A DNA stretch of 64,000 nucleotides from JBGTLU01 sp041743935 (GCA_041743935.1 JBGTLU010000029.1:1-64000); one strand, 5' to 3'. Counted from the stretch's first letter, positions 1 to 9,767 are shown. Numbers and translations are program-made. Notes: a model not told the origin generated them from the sequence alone.

Positions 1-1271
1 CCTTTGCTTATTAAGTAGGAACGAACAGAAATTGCACGATTAACAGAAAGCTTAATGTTTACTCTTTCGGTACCTGTGTTGTCTGTATGGCCTACAATTC
101 TAACAAAGGCTTTATTGTCTCTTTGTAACATAGAAACTACCTCATCTAAAGCACGGTAAGCGCTAACACGTATTTTTGCACTGTTTAAATCAAACTCTAC
201 ACGTTGTGATATGTCGGTTTCGTTTTTAGGTTTAGCAGCTTCGCTAGGGCAACCTCCAAACTCTTTTAAACCAGCTTCATTTGGGCAACGGTCAATAAAA
301 TCTGGGATACCATCCCCATCTGTGTCAATGGCAATACGCAAGGTACGTCCGGCACCATCTACTATGGCTCCTGAAGGCGTGTTAGGTTCTTTATCGAAGA
401 AATCGGAAACGCCGTCGCCGTCGCTGTCTCTTTCTAAATTATCTACTCTACCTTCTAATTTAGCAACACGTCCTTCTAATCCTTTATCCACTCCTAAACG
501 GTTAACCGGGTTAGACCATTCAATAGCGTTTTTATCTTTACTTCCAATTTTTAAAGTAAGACCAGTGTTTAAGTAAAAATATTTATCGCGGTTATCGTTA
601 ATTTCGGTGTTATCAAAACGGTCGGTAGCAATAAAGTTTTGGCGGAAGCCAAACAATGCGTCAACAGTATTAGATAAATATATTCTTGCTCCACCACCTA
701 AAGAGAAAAACTCTTTGGTTTTGTTTTCAGGACCGGTTTCAAACTGACGGCCATCCGCATAAAAACTGTTTGCTTCGTAGGTGGTTAAACCAATACCCGC
801 AGAACCAAAAAACATTACTGGCTGGCGTTGTGAGCGCACAAAACTAATGGCACCTAAGTTTACAATAGCGTTTACACTTCCTTCGAACTTAAAATCAGTT
901 ACGTAATTATTGTAATCTTGCGGATATACAAAAAAGTTTTGGTTGGTGCGGCGCAAACCGTTACCTGTTAATTTACCACCAGTTAAACCGGTAAATTCTA
1001 AACCAACTAAATGGCCAATTTGCTTACGTACACTTAAGCCAACACCGTAGGTTAACCCATTTTCATTAAAATCATTTAATGCAATAGGAGATTGCATGCT
1101 TAATAAACCACCGGTAAAAGTCACCGACCAAGTTTTGTATGCACTTGCCGGCCAAATAGCACTATTGGCATCGGTTCTATCTTTATACAAAACCACTGTT
1201 TGAGCAGAAGTTTGCAAAGCAGTTGCAAAACAAAATGCTATTAAAATAGTGAGGAGCGTAATTTTTTTCAT
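1..1271 (-). CDS. OmpA-family outer-membrane protein with TSP3 repeats (3' end outside window)
   Basis: The reading frame starts at 1271 and is still open at base 1, so the C-terminus is missing. About 423 residues are visible. The first 24 form a signal peptide ending in TSAQ. A long middle part looks like an outer-membrane barrel. Around residues 290-325 are acidic calcium-binding thrombospondin type 3 repeats (DTDGDGIPDFIDRCP). From about residue 350 an OmpA peptidoglycan-binding domain begins (FDLNSAKI, then VGHTDNTGTERVN). Proteins of this layout anchor the outer membrane to peptidoglycan in Bacteroidota. The start is supported by a good promoter at 1291-1298. The family is clear; the exact role (structural porin or gliding/T9SS accessory) is not. 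Confidence 0.9.
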   Translation of the reverse strand, partial: MKKITLLTILIAFCFATALQTSAQTVVLYKDRTDANSAIWPASAYKTWSVTFTGGLLSMQSPIALNDFNENGLTYGVGLSVRKQIGHLVGLEFTGLTGGKLTGNGLRRTNQNFFVYPQDYNNYVTDFKFEGSVNAIVNLGAISFVRSQRQPVMFFGSAGIGLTTYEANSFYADGRQFETGPENKTKEFFSLGGGARIYLSNTVDALFGFRQNFIATDRFDNTEINDNRDKYFYLNTGLTLKIGSKDKNAIEWSNPVNRLGVDKGLEGRVAKLEGRVDNLERDSDGDGVSDFFDKEPNTPSGAIVDGAGRTLRIAIDTDGDGIPDFIDRCPNEAGLKEFGGCPSEAAKPKNETDISQRVEFDLNSAKIRVSAYRALDEVVSMLQRDNKAFVRIVGHTDNTGTERVNIKLSVNRAISVRSYLISK

Positions 1272-1290
1272 GTTTTTTGTTTTTGTGTGG

Positions 1291-1298
1291 CAAATATA
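1291..1298 (-). promoter_or_regulatory. Bacteroidota -7 promoter element of the OmpA gene
   Basis: On the minus strand this reads TATATTTG, a perfect match to TAnnTTTG. It lies 20 bases before the ATG at 1271, predicting a 5' leader of about 13 bases. A clear -33 TTG is not visible at the expected distance (TAG instead). Confidence 0.6.
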
Positions 1299-1339
1299 CA
1301 ATGTAAATTATAAATCACTAATAAATTATTTGTTTAATA

Positions 1340-4132
1340 TTAATGGGCTTCTAGCCAATTATTTCCGGTGCCACTTTCCACTACAATGGGCACTTTGGTT
1401 TTTATGGCATTCTTCATTCGTATTTCTACAATTTGCTTAACCTGTTCTATTTCGTTTTTTGGAACATCAAATACCAATTCATCATGCACTTGCATTATCA
1501 TTTTGGTTTTAAGTTGATGATTTTTTAAATCTTGATGCACATCTATCATTGCTTTTTTAATCATATCGGCTGCTGAGCCTTGTATTGGTGCATTTATGGC
1601 ATTTCGTTCTGCAAAACCGCGCACGGTTTGATTTGCAGAATTGATGTCTCTAAGATACCTTCTTCTGCCTAAAATGGTTTGCACAAATCCATTCTCGCGA
1701 GCAAATTGAATGGTTTCTGTCATGTATTGTTTGATGTTGGCAAACGTGATGAAATACTGCTCTATGATTTCTGCTGCTTCTTTTCTGCTTATTCCTAGGT
1801 TTTGAGATAACCCAAATGCCGATTGCCCGTAAATGATGCCAAAATTTACTGCTTTGGCGTTTCTTCTCATTTCGGGGGTTACCTCTTCTAGTTTTACCCC
1901 ATATACATTGGCAGCGGTGCTGGTGTGTATGTCTAAACCTTTTGCAAACGCATCTAGCATGGCAGGATCTTTACTTATTTCGGCAATAATTCGTAATTCT
2001 ATTTGCGAATAATCAGCAGATAGAATGACGTGACCGGCGCTGCTGGGTATAAATGCTTTTCGTACTTCTCTGCCTTTTTCTGTTCTTATGGGGATGTTCT
2101 GCAAATTTGGGTTGTTGGAACTGAGCCTTCCGGTGGCGGCAACTGCTTGGTTATAGGAGGTATGAATTCTGCCAGTTTTTGGATTTATCATTAAAGGCAA
2201 AGCATCTACGTAAGTAGATTTTAGTTTTTGCAAGCCTCTAAACTCCAGCACTAAATTGGGTACCTCGTGTTTGTTTGCAAGGGCAGTTAGTACATCTTCA
2301 CCCGTTTGGTACTGTCCCGTTTTGGTTTTTTTTGCTTTTGGGTCGAGGTGTAGTTTATCAAATAAAACTTCGCCTAGTTGTTTTGGCGATGCTATATTAA
2401 ACCGAACGCCTGCTTTTTCATAAATCTGTTTTTCTAAGGCTAGTATATCTTTCTCTAGATCAATGGAATAGGTTTTTAATCCCTCTACATCTATACAAAC
2501 TCCTTCTCTCTCTATATCAGCCAAAACATACACCAAGGGGTTTTCTACTTCTTCGAATAATTGTTGTGCTGAAATGGATTTTATTAACGGCTCGAATGTT
2601 TCCTTTAGTTGCAAGGTAATATCAGCATCTTCTCCTGCATATTCTTTTACTTTTTCTACCGCTACATCGCGCATGTTACCTTGGTCTTTCCCTTTTTTTC
2701 CAATTAACTCGGTGATGGAAACAGGCAAGTAATTCAAGTAATTCTGTGCGAGCATGTCCATTCCGTGCCTAGCATCGGCATCTATTAAATAATGTGCCAG
2801 CATGGTATCAAATAGTTTCCCTTTTACTTCTATGTTGTACCATTTAAGCACAAGTATATCGTACTTTAGGTTTTGTCCAATTTTTTCGATTTTTTCATCC
2901 TCCAATACTTCTCTAAATTCTTCTACAACGGCTTGGGCATCGCTGCGTTTTTCGGGGATGGGAACATAATAAGCTTCTCCTTTTATCCAGGAGAAGGCTA
3001 AACCAACTAAATCGGCTTGATTTGCTTCGGTTCCGGTGGTTTCGGTATCAAAACAAATGGCTTTTTGTAATTTTAGTTGAGTGATTAAGTTTCTTCTTTT
3101 CTCTCGAGTGTCTACTAGGTGGTATTGGTGCGGAGTATCTTTTATGGTTTTAAAGGAGGTTAATTCTTCTTCGGGAAATTCAGTAACGGATGTATTTTTA
3201 GCAACAGAAAGTACATTGCCAAATAAATCGGTTTGGGTGGCATTGCCGCCTTGCACCTGAAAGTCTTCGCCAAACACTCGTTTCCCAAGCGTTCTAAATT
3301 CTAATTTGGCGAACAATGGTTCCAATATTTCTTTATCTGGATCTTCCAGTACAAGAGAATCTACATCTAAATCCACAGGTGCATCCAACAAAATGGTAGC
3401 TAGTTTTTTAGAAAGTAAACCTTGTTCGGCAAAGTTTTCTACGTTTTCTCTTTGTTTTCCTTTTAATTCATGGGCGTTGGCAATGATGTTTTCCATGCTG
3501 CCATACTGTTTAATGAGTTGTTTGGCGGTTTTCTCACCAATTCCGGGTATGCCGGGTATGTTATCTACTGCATCTCCCCATAATCCCAAAATATCAATCA
3601 CTTGTTCTATTTTATCTATTTCCCATTTCTCTAAGACTTCTTTAACACCCATAATTTCTACATCATTTCCCATTCTGGCAGGTTTGTAGAGGAAAATATT
3701 TTCTGAAACCAATTGCGCGAAATCTTTATCTGGAGTCATACAATACACCCTGAAGCCTTCTTTTTCGGCTTTTTTTGCTAAGGTGCCAATGATGTCATCG
3801 GCTTCGTAGCCATCGGATGTAATTACCGGAATGTTGAATCCTTCTGTTAGCTCAAAAATATAGGGGATTGCTGCCGAAAGATCTTCGGGCATGGCTTGTC
3901 TGTTGGCTTTATACTCGGTAAAATCGGTATGTCGTTCGGTTGGTGCTGCGGTGTCGAAAACAACGGCTATATGGGAGGGTTTTTCTTTTTTTAGTAGTTC
4001 TAATAAGGTATTGGTATACCCCAAAATTGCGGATGTATTTAACCCATAGGAGGTAATTCTTGGTGATTTACTAAAGGCAAAATGTGCCCGATAAATGAGG
4101 GCCATGCCATCTAAAAGAAATAATTTTTTCAT
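1340..4132 (-). CDS. polA: DNA polymerase I
   Basis: A 930-residue family A DNA polymerase for Okazaki-fragment processing and repair synthesis. The N-terminal 5'-3' exonuclease domain covers about residues 1-280 (VFDTAAPTERHTDF, SDGYEADDIIGT). The proofreading 3'-5' exonuclease domain follows with FDTETTG near residue 359, so the metal-binding Asp and Glu are kept and proofreading is probably active. The polymerase domain has motif A (DYSQIELR, about 703), motif B (RRNAKAVNFGIIYGQ, about 755) and motif C (VHDELV, about 880). Length is normal for the family. It lies 27-28 bases downstream of the tag gene on the same strand, so the two repair genes are probably co-transcribed. Confidence 0.98.
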   Translation of the reverse strand: MKKLFLLDGMALIYRAHFAFSKSPRITSYGLNTSAILGYTNTLLELLKKEKPSHIAVVFDTAAPTERHTDFTEYKANRQAMPEDLSAAIPYIFELTEGFNIPVITSDGYEADDIIGTLAKKAEKEGFRVYCMTPDKDFAQLVSENIFLYKPARMGNDVEIMGVKEVLEKWEIDKIEQVIDILGLWGDAVDNIPGIPGIGEKTAKQLIKQYGSMENIIANAHELKGKQRENVENFAEQGLLSKKLATILLDAPVDLDVDSLVLEDPDKEILEPLFAKLEFRTLGKRVFGEDFQVQGGNATQTDLFGNVLSVAKNTSVTEFPEEELTSFKTIKDTPHQYHLVDTREKRRNLITQLKLQKAICFDTETTGTEANQADLVGLAFSWIKGEAYYVPIPEKRSDAQAVVEEFREVLEDEKIEKIGQNLKYDILVLKWYNIEVKGKLFDTMLAHYLIDADARHGMDMLAQNYLNYLPVSITELIGKKGKDQGNMRDVAVEKVKEYAGEDADITLQLKETFEPLIKSISAQQLFEEVENPLVYVLADIEREGVCIDVEGLKTYSIDLEKDILALEKQIYEKAGVRFNIASPKQLGEVLFDKLHLDPKAKKTKTGQYQTGEDVLTALANKHEVPNLVLEFRGLQKLKSTYVDALPLMINPKTGRIHTSYNQAVAATGRLSSNNPNLQNIPIRTEKGREVRKAFIPSSAGHVILSADYSQIELRIIAEISKDPAMLDAFAKGLDIHTSTAANVYGVKLEEVTPEMRRNAKAVNFGIIYGQSAFGLSQNLGISRKEAAEIIEQYFITFANIKQYMTETIQFARENGFVQTILGRRRYLRDINSANQTVRGFAERNAINAPIQGSAADMIKKAMIDVHQDLKNHQLKTKMIMQVHDELVFDVPKNEIEQVKQIVEIRMKNAIKTKVPIVVESGTGNNWLEAH

Positions 4133-4159
4133 GCTATTTTAAATTCCGAGTAGGTGAAA

Positions 4160-4753
4160 CTACGCATTTTTGTGGCGGAAACAAGAAATTATATGGTCAT
4201 TTACCATGCCTACGGCTTGCAAGTGAGCATAACAAATGGTGGTACCAAAAAATTTAAATCCTCTTTTCTTTAGGTCTTTACTTATTTTATCTGATAGTGG
4301 GGTATTAGCCGGCACTTCCTTTTGTGATTTAAACTGATTTTTTATGGGTTTGCTGTTGGGTAGATAACTCCAAATGTAATTACAGAAGCTCCCATGTTCT
4401 CTTTGTATTTGTAGAAAAATTTTTGCGTTATTAATGGCTGCTACTATTTTGGCTTTGTTACGAATTATTCCTACATCTTGCATCAATCTTTCTACATCTT
4501 CATCCTTGAAAAGGGCCACTTTTTCTGCCTCGAAATTGGCAAATGCTTTCCGATAGCCCTCTCTTCTTTTTAATATGGTTATCCAGCTTAAACCGGCTTG
4601 GGCACTTTCTAAAATTAAAAATTCGAACATTTTTTTATCATCGTGCACCGGTACTCCCCACTCTTCGTCGTGGTATTGTACATATAGTGGATCGGTACCA
4701 GACCAAGGACAACGTTGCAATTCGTTTGTTTTTTGCTTTGTAATGTTAGCCAT
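4160..4753 (-). CDS. tag: DNA-3-methyladenine glycosylase I
   Basis: Removes 3-methyladenine from alkylated DNA in base-excision repair. The signature CPWSGTDPLYVQYHDEEWG is near the N-terminus. The zinc-binding residues of this family are visible: the N-terminal Cys and His, plus the C-terminal His and Cys in MVNDHIISCF. I place the start at the ATG at 4753 (MANITKQ), giving 197 residues. An upstream ATG at 4777 would add eight residues (MPIKLYLY) that do not look like the family. It is followed closely by polA. Confidence 0.95.
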   Translation of the reverse strand: MANITKQKTNELQRCPWSGTDPLYVQYHDEEWGVPVHDDKKMFEFLILESAQAGLSWITILKRREGYRKAFANFEAEKVALFKDEDVERLMQDVGIIRNKAKIVAAINNAKIFLQIQREHGSFCNYIWSYLPNSKPIKNQFKSQKEVPANTPLSDKISKDLKKRGFKFFGTTICYAHLQAVGMVNDHIISCFRHKNA

Positions 4754-4922
4754 GTAGAGGTATAATTTAATTGGCAAATTACAAAATTTGTATGGTTGGA
4801 ATTAGCTAAAGATTAACCGTTTTTTATATGCCATACTTCATCCGTAATGATACTTGTAAATCGGATATTGTATTTATTTTCAGAATATATACCTAACTTC
4901 ATAAAAAATTAAATCTATCACT

Positions 4923-5123
4923 ATGAAAATTTTAGGAACAATATTAATCGCAGTTGGTGCAATAGGCACTATTTTTTTCGGAATTCAAGCCATGCAAGAT
5001 TCAGAATCTTTTAGTTTTATGGGGATGGATGTTGCCGTTAGCTCTGCTGATTGGACTCCAGTAATCATTAGCGTGGTGCTGCTTGTTATAGGCTTATTTT
5101 TGACGCTTAAAGTAAAAAAATAA
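4923..5123 (+). CDS. Small two-helix membrane protein
   Basis: A 66-residue protein with two hydrophobic segments (about residues 3-25 and 45-63) joined by a short polar loop containing FSFMGMDVAVSSADWTP. Similar small inner-membrane proteins are common in Bacteroidota, some annotated as DUF3185-like, but I cannot assign it firmly. It is a single gene ending tail-to-tail with the lipid operon on the other strand. No partner suggests a role. Confidence 0.65.
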   Translation: MKILGTILIAVGAIGTIFFGIQAMQDSESFSFMGMDVAVSSADWTPVIISVVLLVIGLFLTLKVKK

Positions 5124-5171
5124 CCCCCGCTTCTGTTTTCATTTACAGCGCAAACACTTTCCTGAACATTA

Positions 5172-5969
5172 TTACTTATAAGGTTTATACACCTCTTGCT
5201 GTAACTCCTCGTGGTCTGATTTTTTAAAGTATTTGAACCCTTTTACCCATAGTTTAAATGCTTGCCAATGAATAAGGCCTATCACTTGCAAGGTGATAAA
5301 CGGAAAGCGTATAGCATACCAACACAAAGTAGCATTGCTTATTTCTTTCGCCTTTCCACTTAGTGTGCTAAGAAAAAAACGATTTCCTTCCTTATCGTAA
5401 TCATCAATTTTAATTTGAAGTTTTTCGTTTGGGATACCTACATTAAAATCAAATTCATCGTCCATGGCAATGAAAGGAGATACATAAAAATGTTTGGTAC
5501 TTCTCAAATGATAGGTTGAGCCTTGTAGGTTCTCTTTAGATAAGAAAAATGGCTTTTGTTCTAAGAAGGTGTTGCCAATTTCTACGACTGCACAAGCAGG
5601 ATTCTCCTTTTTATCCAAACAAAAATAAAACGACACCGGATTAAATTGATAACCCATGGTTTTGAAATTGGTGAGCAGCATAATTCTGCCAATTTCTGCT
5701 ATATCTATGCCTTTTTCTTGCAAATAAGTAAGTATGTTTTCTTTGGTGGTCTTACCTTTTATGGGGTTATCTTTCGGAAATTCTAGATGATCTTTATCCC
5801 AAAAACTGAACACATTAAATCGGTTTCTGCTTATAAGCCAGAACCGCTTGCTTAATTCATCCAATTCATCTAAATCTACATAAAACAGAAAAATGTTATA
5901 CCAAAATCGATGCACTTTTGGTGCCAACCTATGGTGCATTACTTTGCAGGTATAGAGTTTACTGTTCAA
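5172..5969 (-). CDS. DUF1365 family protein
   Basis: A 265-residue protein with the DUF1365 opening (KVMHHRLAPKVHRFWY) and the internal NPVSFYFCLD motif. DUF1365 proteins have no settled biochemical function. They are almost always encoded beside a flavin oxidoreductase and a cyclopropane-synthase-like methyltransferase, as here, so a role in making or moving a modified lipid is inferred from context. It is the last gene of the six-gene operon, 72 bases after the oxidoreductase stop. There are hydrophobic stretches near the C-terminus (FPFITLQVIGLIHW) that could contact the membrane. Confidence 0.9.
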   Translation of the reverse strand: MNSKLYTCKVMHHRLAPKVHRFWYNIFLFYVDLDELDELSKRFWLISRNRFNVFSFWDKDHLEFPKDNPIKGKTTKENILTYLQEKGIDIAEIGRIMLLTNFKTMGYQFNPVSFYFCLDKKENPACAVVEIGNTFLEQKPFFLSKENLQGSTYHLRSTKHFYVSPFIAMDDEFDFNVGIPNEKLQIKIDDYDKEGNRFFLSTLSGKAKEISNATLCWYAIRFPFITLQVIGLIHWQAFKLWVKGFKYFKKSDHEELQQEVYKPYK

Positions 5970-6041
5970 TATGGAGTATGTAAATGAATAATGGTGTGAA
6001 GATAGTCTTCATGCCTCTAAAACGGATAATTATTAGTCAAA

Positions 6042-7337
6042 TTACCAAGGATTTTTACCTAAAACGGCTTTTGCACAATCAACAGCAGATGTGAATGCAT
6101 CTTCATGAAAACCATAATTAAAATAACTGCCAGCAAAAAACACTTTACCTTTGGTTTTATTTAATTCAGGCAGTAATTTTTGTGCTCTAACGGCATCCAA
6201 ATCAAATAAAGGATGTTCGTATTCTATGGTTTTAATTATTTTTTCTGGTTGGATGTTGCCAGGGTCATTTATAGAAACAAAATAATTTTTCTTATCGGAT
6301 ACGTTTTGTAGCCTATTCATCCAATAAATGGTACTTGTAGCGATATTTTGTCCTCTAGAAAACGCTTTGCTTGTGGGCATTTCTTGCATCAAATAATTCC
6401 AGCTGGACCATACTTTTTTGATGTTTGGCATGATGCCTTCATCTGTATGTAAGGTGGCAATGTTTTTTTGGTATTTAAAATGCCTTAGTAATGCCATTTC
6501 TTTTTTAGTAGCTTGGTTACCAAGTATTTTTAACGATTGATTGGCATGGCAAGCAAGTATTACTTTATCAAATACTTGTTCGGTTCCATCTTTTAAGCGA
6601 ACTATCACTCCGTTTTCTGTGCGGTTTAGAGCCATTACAGAACAATTTATGTGAATTTTATCTTTAAAAGGAGCAATTAATTTTTCTCGATAGGTTTTGC
6701 TGCCTCCATTTAATGTGTACCATTGGTGTTGGGTATTTAATCCTAAAAAACCATGATTATAAAAGAAACGAATGAGGCTTTTAGCCGGAAAGTACAACAT
6801 GGTATCCATGGGGGTGCTCCAAACGGCAGAACTCATCGGGATTAAATACCTATTTAGCATGTCTTCTCCAAACCCTTTCTCATCTATGTAATCATACAAG
6901 GTATAATGGTCGTATTTTGGGTTGGATAAATCTTGCACACTTTCTTTATTGAAACGCGCAATGCTCATCAGCATTTTTAGATATCTGATGTTGAAGATGT
7001 TACTACGTTGTGCAAATAAACCACCAATGCCGCTACCACAATACTCCAAACCGGATGGTTTGTGTTGTACAGAAAATGACATTTCAGTTTCCATCACCGG
7101 AGCGTCTAACTCGGCAAATAACCTACAAAGATTCGGATACGTAACCTGGTTAAACACCATGAATCCAGTATCAATAAAAACGTCTTTTCCGTCTTCATTT
7201 ACAGTTACTGTATTGGTATGGCCACCTATATAATCTAAAGATTCAAATATGGTAATATCGAAATGATTATGTAAAAAGTAGGCTACTCCCATTCCGGCAA
7301 TTCCGGTGCCTACAATTGCAACACGTTCTTTTTTCAT
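6042..7337 (-). CDS. NAD(P)/FAD-dependent oxidoreductase (amine oxidase fold) of the lipid operon
   Basis: A 431-residue flavoprotein. The dinucleotide-binding motif VGTGIAGMG is at the N-terminus, followed by ESLDYIGGHTNT, the typical ribose-binding Glu region of the amine oxidase/phytoene desaturase group. The C-terminal FAD motif is FFAGSYFNYGFHEDA. In Rhodobacter a related oxygen-dependent enzyme (UfaO) in a similar gene set takes part in furan fatty acid formation. I infer a comparable oxidation of a membrane acyl chain here from family and neighbours only. It sits 71 bases after the methyltransferase gene on the same strand. Confidence 0.9.
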   Translation of the reverse strand: MKKERVAIVGTGIAGMGVAYFLHNHFDITIFESLDYIGGHTNTVTVNEDGKDVFIDTGFMVFNQVTYPNLCRLFAELDAPVMETEMSFSVQHKPSGLEYCGSGIGGLFAQRSNIFNIRYLKMLMSIARFNKESVQDLSNPKYDHYTLYDYIDEKGFGEDMLNRYLIPMSSAVWSTPMDTMLYFPAKSLIRFFYNHGFLGLNTQHQWYTLNGGSKTYREKLIAPFKDKIHINCSVMALNRTENGVIVRLKDGTEQVFDKVILACHANQSLKILGNQATKKEMALLRHFKYQKNIATLHTDEGIMPNIKKVWSSWNYLMQEMPTSKAFSRGQNIATSTIYWMNRLQNVSDKKNYFVSINDPGNIQPEKIIKTIEYEHPLFDLDAVRAQKLLPELNKTKGKVFFAGSYFNYGFHEDAFTSAVDCAKAVLGKNPW

Positions 7338-7408
7338 CCTAATACTAAATTCATGATTATTACGAAATTCTAATTCGTTTAGTTTGCCCGCATTGGTGGC
7401 ACAACTAA

Positions 7409-8455
7409 TTATCTATCCCTTTTTGCAAACAAATAATGGCTTACAAACCACTCTTCGCCATTTTTATAGCCCCAAAGTTCGGCACAGGCCATAAAAAACA
7501 CACGCCAATACACCCACCATTTGGTTACATTTTTAGCCCCATAGGTTTGGGCAAATAGTTGTTTTATTGCAGATGAATTTTTATCCATGTTTTGTAACCA
7601 TGCTTCGGAAGTTTTAGCGTAATGTGTGCCCGAAACTCGCCAATGCTGCTCTAGTTTTACATGATCTTGAAAATAAAGTAGCAAATGATCGGATGGCATG
7701 ATACCGCCTGTGAAAAAATATTTCGACATCCAATCCGACTCGTCTTTTACATCAAAATAATAAGCATACTTTTTATGAGTGAAAATGTGAACGAATAGTT
7801 TTCCGTTGGCATTCAGAAAACCAGAGATTTTCTCTAAGAGCAATTGATAATTACGCATGTGCTCAAACATCTCTACCGAAACAATTCTATCAAAATCTTT
7901 TGTTGGTAATAAATGGCCCTTTACAAAATCATTCATGTCTGAAGTAATCACGGTAAGATTAACTAATCCACGCTGTTTTGCCTGATTATCTATATATACT
8001 TTTTGTGTTTGGGAGTTGGATACCACCGTAATTTTAGCATTGGGGAATTTTGCTGCCATAAACAAAGACAATGAACCCCATCCACAACCTAATTCTAAGA
8101 TTTTTTGTCCGTCTTGTAGTTCTGCACGTTGGCAAGTTAGTTCCAACATATCGGTTTCTGATTGATTAAAATCAGTTACTCCATCTTTCCAATATCCCGA
8201 ACTGTATTTTAAGTGTTTCCCTAAAACGTATTGATAAAACTGAGTAGGTACTTCGTAATGTTGTTCGTTGGCTTCTTGGGTATTGAGGGCTATTGGGCTA
8301 TTTTTGAGTTCGGCAATCAATCGCATGAAATGCGCTTGATCTTGTTCTAATCCTCCTCTGTTTTCTTCTTGTAATCGTTGTTTTAGTAAATTTCGTATGC
8401 CTGCTCTGAGTATAAAATCGGGTAATATATTTTTCTCTAATAAACTATCTATCAT
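7409..8455 (-). CDS. Cyclopropane-fatty-acid-synthase-like SAM methyltransferase
   Basis: A 348-residue class I methyltransferase of the Cfa family. These enzymes transfer a methyl or methylene group from SAM to the double bond of an unsaturated acyl chain in phospholipid. The SAM-binding motif ILELGCGWGSLSLFMA and the Cfa-type SVEMFEHMRNY motif are visible. The N-terminal part (HYEVPTQFYQYVLG) is the lipid-binding region. It is shorter than E. coli Cfa (about 380). The start overlaps the DUF1295 stop by four bases, indicating translational coupling. The operon also encodes an acyl desaturase, which could supply the double bond. The final product (cyclopropane, methyl-branched or furan) cannot be read from sequence. 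Confidence 0.92.
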   Translation of the reverse strand: MIDSLLEKNILPDFILRAGIRNLLKQRLQEENRGGLEQDQAHFMRLIAELKNSPIALNTQEANEQHYEVPTQFYQYVLGKHLKYSSGYWKDGVTDFNQSETDMLELTCQRAELQDGQKILELGCGWGSLSLFMAAKFPNAKITVVSNSQTQKVYIDNQAKQRGLVNLTVITSDMNDFVKGHLLPTKDFDRIVSVEMFEHMRNYQLLLEKISGFLNANGKLFVHIFTHKKYAYYFDVKDESDWMSKYFFTGGIMPSDHLLLYFQDHVKLEQHWRVSGTHYAKTSEAWLQNMDKNSSAIKQLFAQTYGAKNVTKWWVYWRVFFMACAELWGYKNGEEWFVSHYLFAKRDR

Positions 8456-9243
8456 GCTCTGTTTTTTCTCTTTGGTAATGGTATAAATGCCGAGGTTGTG
8501 TTTTTATAGTCTTCAAATGCTTTTCCTCGTGTACGCAACATGTGCTCTTCGGTGGCAGGTATGCCGGTCATGTTTAATAAAAAATGTAGGATTAAAATAG
8601 GAGATAAGATGGCAGTAATTCCCCAAGTGGAGCCTAATGCCATGACAAAAAAGGAAACCCATATCATCCATTCGAAAAAATAATTTGGATGACGTGAATA
8701 ATGCCAAAATCCTACATCGCAAATTTTTCCTTTGTTTTCCGGATTTTTCTTAAAACGGGCTAACTGCCAATCGGATAAACTTTCTCCTATGATGGCTATC
8801 AACCATAATCCAAATCCTACATATTCTACCCAGTGCAAATCTTCTAGTTTGTTTTGCATGATAAGCAAAATTGGGAATGCAAGTACTACGTTTAAAAGGC
8901 CTTGCAAATAGAAAAATTGAAGCATTTTGAAGTTTGCATTTGCGCCCCAATCTTCCCGCAGTTTTGCATACCTGGCATCTTCAGGTTTGCCTACGTTGCG
9001 TTGGTATAAATAAGTTCCTAACCTGACAGACCAAATAAAAACCATGGATGCGATAAGTACTTTACGGTCGTAAAATCCTTCGGAAAAAATAAAAAATAGG
9101 TAAGCCAAAAAGGCAAAATTATACGACCAAGTGATGTCTACTAAACCAGCATTCTTATTCTTTAATTGGATTAACCAAGTGATGGTCATGGTGGCCATCA
9201 TGAGCAATAATCCAAATAGAAGTATTTCCCAAAACGTATACAT
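8452..9243 (-). CDS. DUF1295 membrane protein (steroid 5-alpha-reductase-like)
   Basis: A 263-residue polytopic membrane protein with about six to seven hydrophobic segments. The C-terminal HYSRHPNYFFEWMIW and the later TGIPATEEHML motifs are typical of DUF1295, which belongs to the steroid 5-alpha-reductase/isoprenylcysteine methyltransferase superfamily. Members are predicted NAD(P)H-dependent reductases or methyltransferases of lipid substrates. It overlaps the methyltransferase gene by four bases and begins one base after the DUF4199-like gene ends, so it is firmly inside the lipid operon. The catalytic function is inferred, not proven. Confidence 0.9.
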   Translation of the reverse strand: MYTFWEILLFGLLLMMATMTITWLIQLKNKNAGLVDITWSYNFAFLAYLFFIFSEGFYDRKVLIASMVFIWSVRLGTYLYQRNVGKPEDARYAKLREDWGANANFKMLQFFYLQGLLNVVLAFPILLIMQNKLEDLHWVEYVGFGLWLIAIIGESLSDWQLARFKKNPENKGKICDVGFWHYSRHPNYFFEWMIWVSFFVMALGSTWGITAILSPILILHFLLNMTGIPATEEHMLRTRGKAFEDYKNTTSAFIPLPKRKNRA

Positions 9244-9244
9244 T

Positions 9245-9766
9245 TTATTTTCGTTTGCTAAATTGTCTGCTTAAGAGCCCAAAAACTCCACCAGTAAATA
9301 AGCCTATAAACAATCCTTTTAATATAGACTCTAAAAAGGCAATTTTAATCAGGTTTAACGGCGTGTATTTTTGTTTTAAGCTTTCTTGAACTATTTTTTT
9401 TGCTTCTTCGGTTTCTGCCAAAGCTACATTATGCTCTATTATCATTTGCGGCAAATCTGGCCTAATATCTTTTACAAAATAGAAAATAAATACTGCGCAA
9501 ATGATGCCACAAATGGTTGCTATAAGCATGCTGTTTGCGATGTAAGTTAAGAAAGAAAAAGTGTTGGTGGAGATAAAAGTATAAGCCAAATAAATGTTTG
9601 CCACACAAAGTAAGAAGGTTTGCAATAAACCCATTTCTCCGCCAATATACACCAAGTCTCGGATGGATGATTCGCGATGGCCACTACCTAACGAAACTAA
9701 ATACATTGAGAGGATGGTAAACGAGCCTACCAACAATCCCAGAATAATACTTTTAAGTTTAATCAT
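9245..9766 (-). CDS. DUF4199-like membrane protein
   Basis: I choose the ATG at 9766 (MIKLKS), one base after the desaturase stop codon. The longer frame from 9802 would overlap that gene with an unlikely N-terminus. The 173-residue protein has about four membrane helices, at roughly residues 5-25, 40-62, 68-95 and 140-160. A charged segment around 97-130 (FYFVKDIRPDLPQMIIEHN) has the layout of DUF4199, a Bacteroidota family of unknown function. Its position between the desaturase and DUF1295 genes suggests a membrane accessory role in the lipid pathway, but nothing shows an active site. Confidence 0.75.
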   Translation of the reverse strand: MIKLKSIILGLLVGSFTILSMYLVSLGSGHRESSIRDLVYIGGEMGLLQTFLLCVANIYLAYTFISTNTFSFLTYIANSMLIATICGIICAVFIFYFVKDIRPDLPQMIIEHNVALAETEEAKKIVQESLKQKYTPLNLIKIAFLESILKGLFIGLFTGGVFGLLSRQFSKRK

Positions 9767-9767
9767 G

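Noticed and set aside
211..576. Open frame on the plus strand opposite the OmpA gene
   Set aside because: Low-complexity Ser/Pro/Leu product with no family motif; it lies wholly inside a clear minus-strand gene with signal peptide and OmpA domain.
1249..1440. Small plus-strand hydrophobic frame between the OmpA and polA genes
   Set aside because: It spans the OmpA start and promoter and the polA stop on the other strand; hydrophobicity comes from AT-rich sequence.
8513..8950. Alternative minus-strand frames inside the DUF1295 gene
   Set aside because: They are out-of-frame shadows of a gene with clear family motifs.
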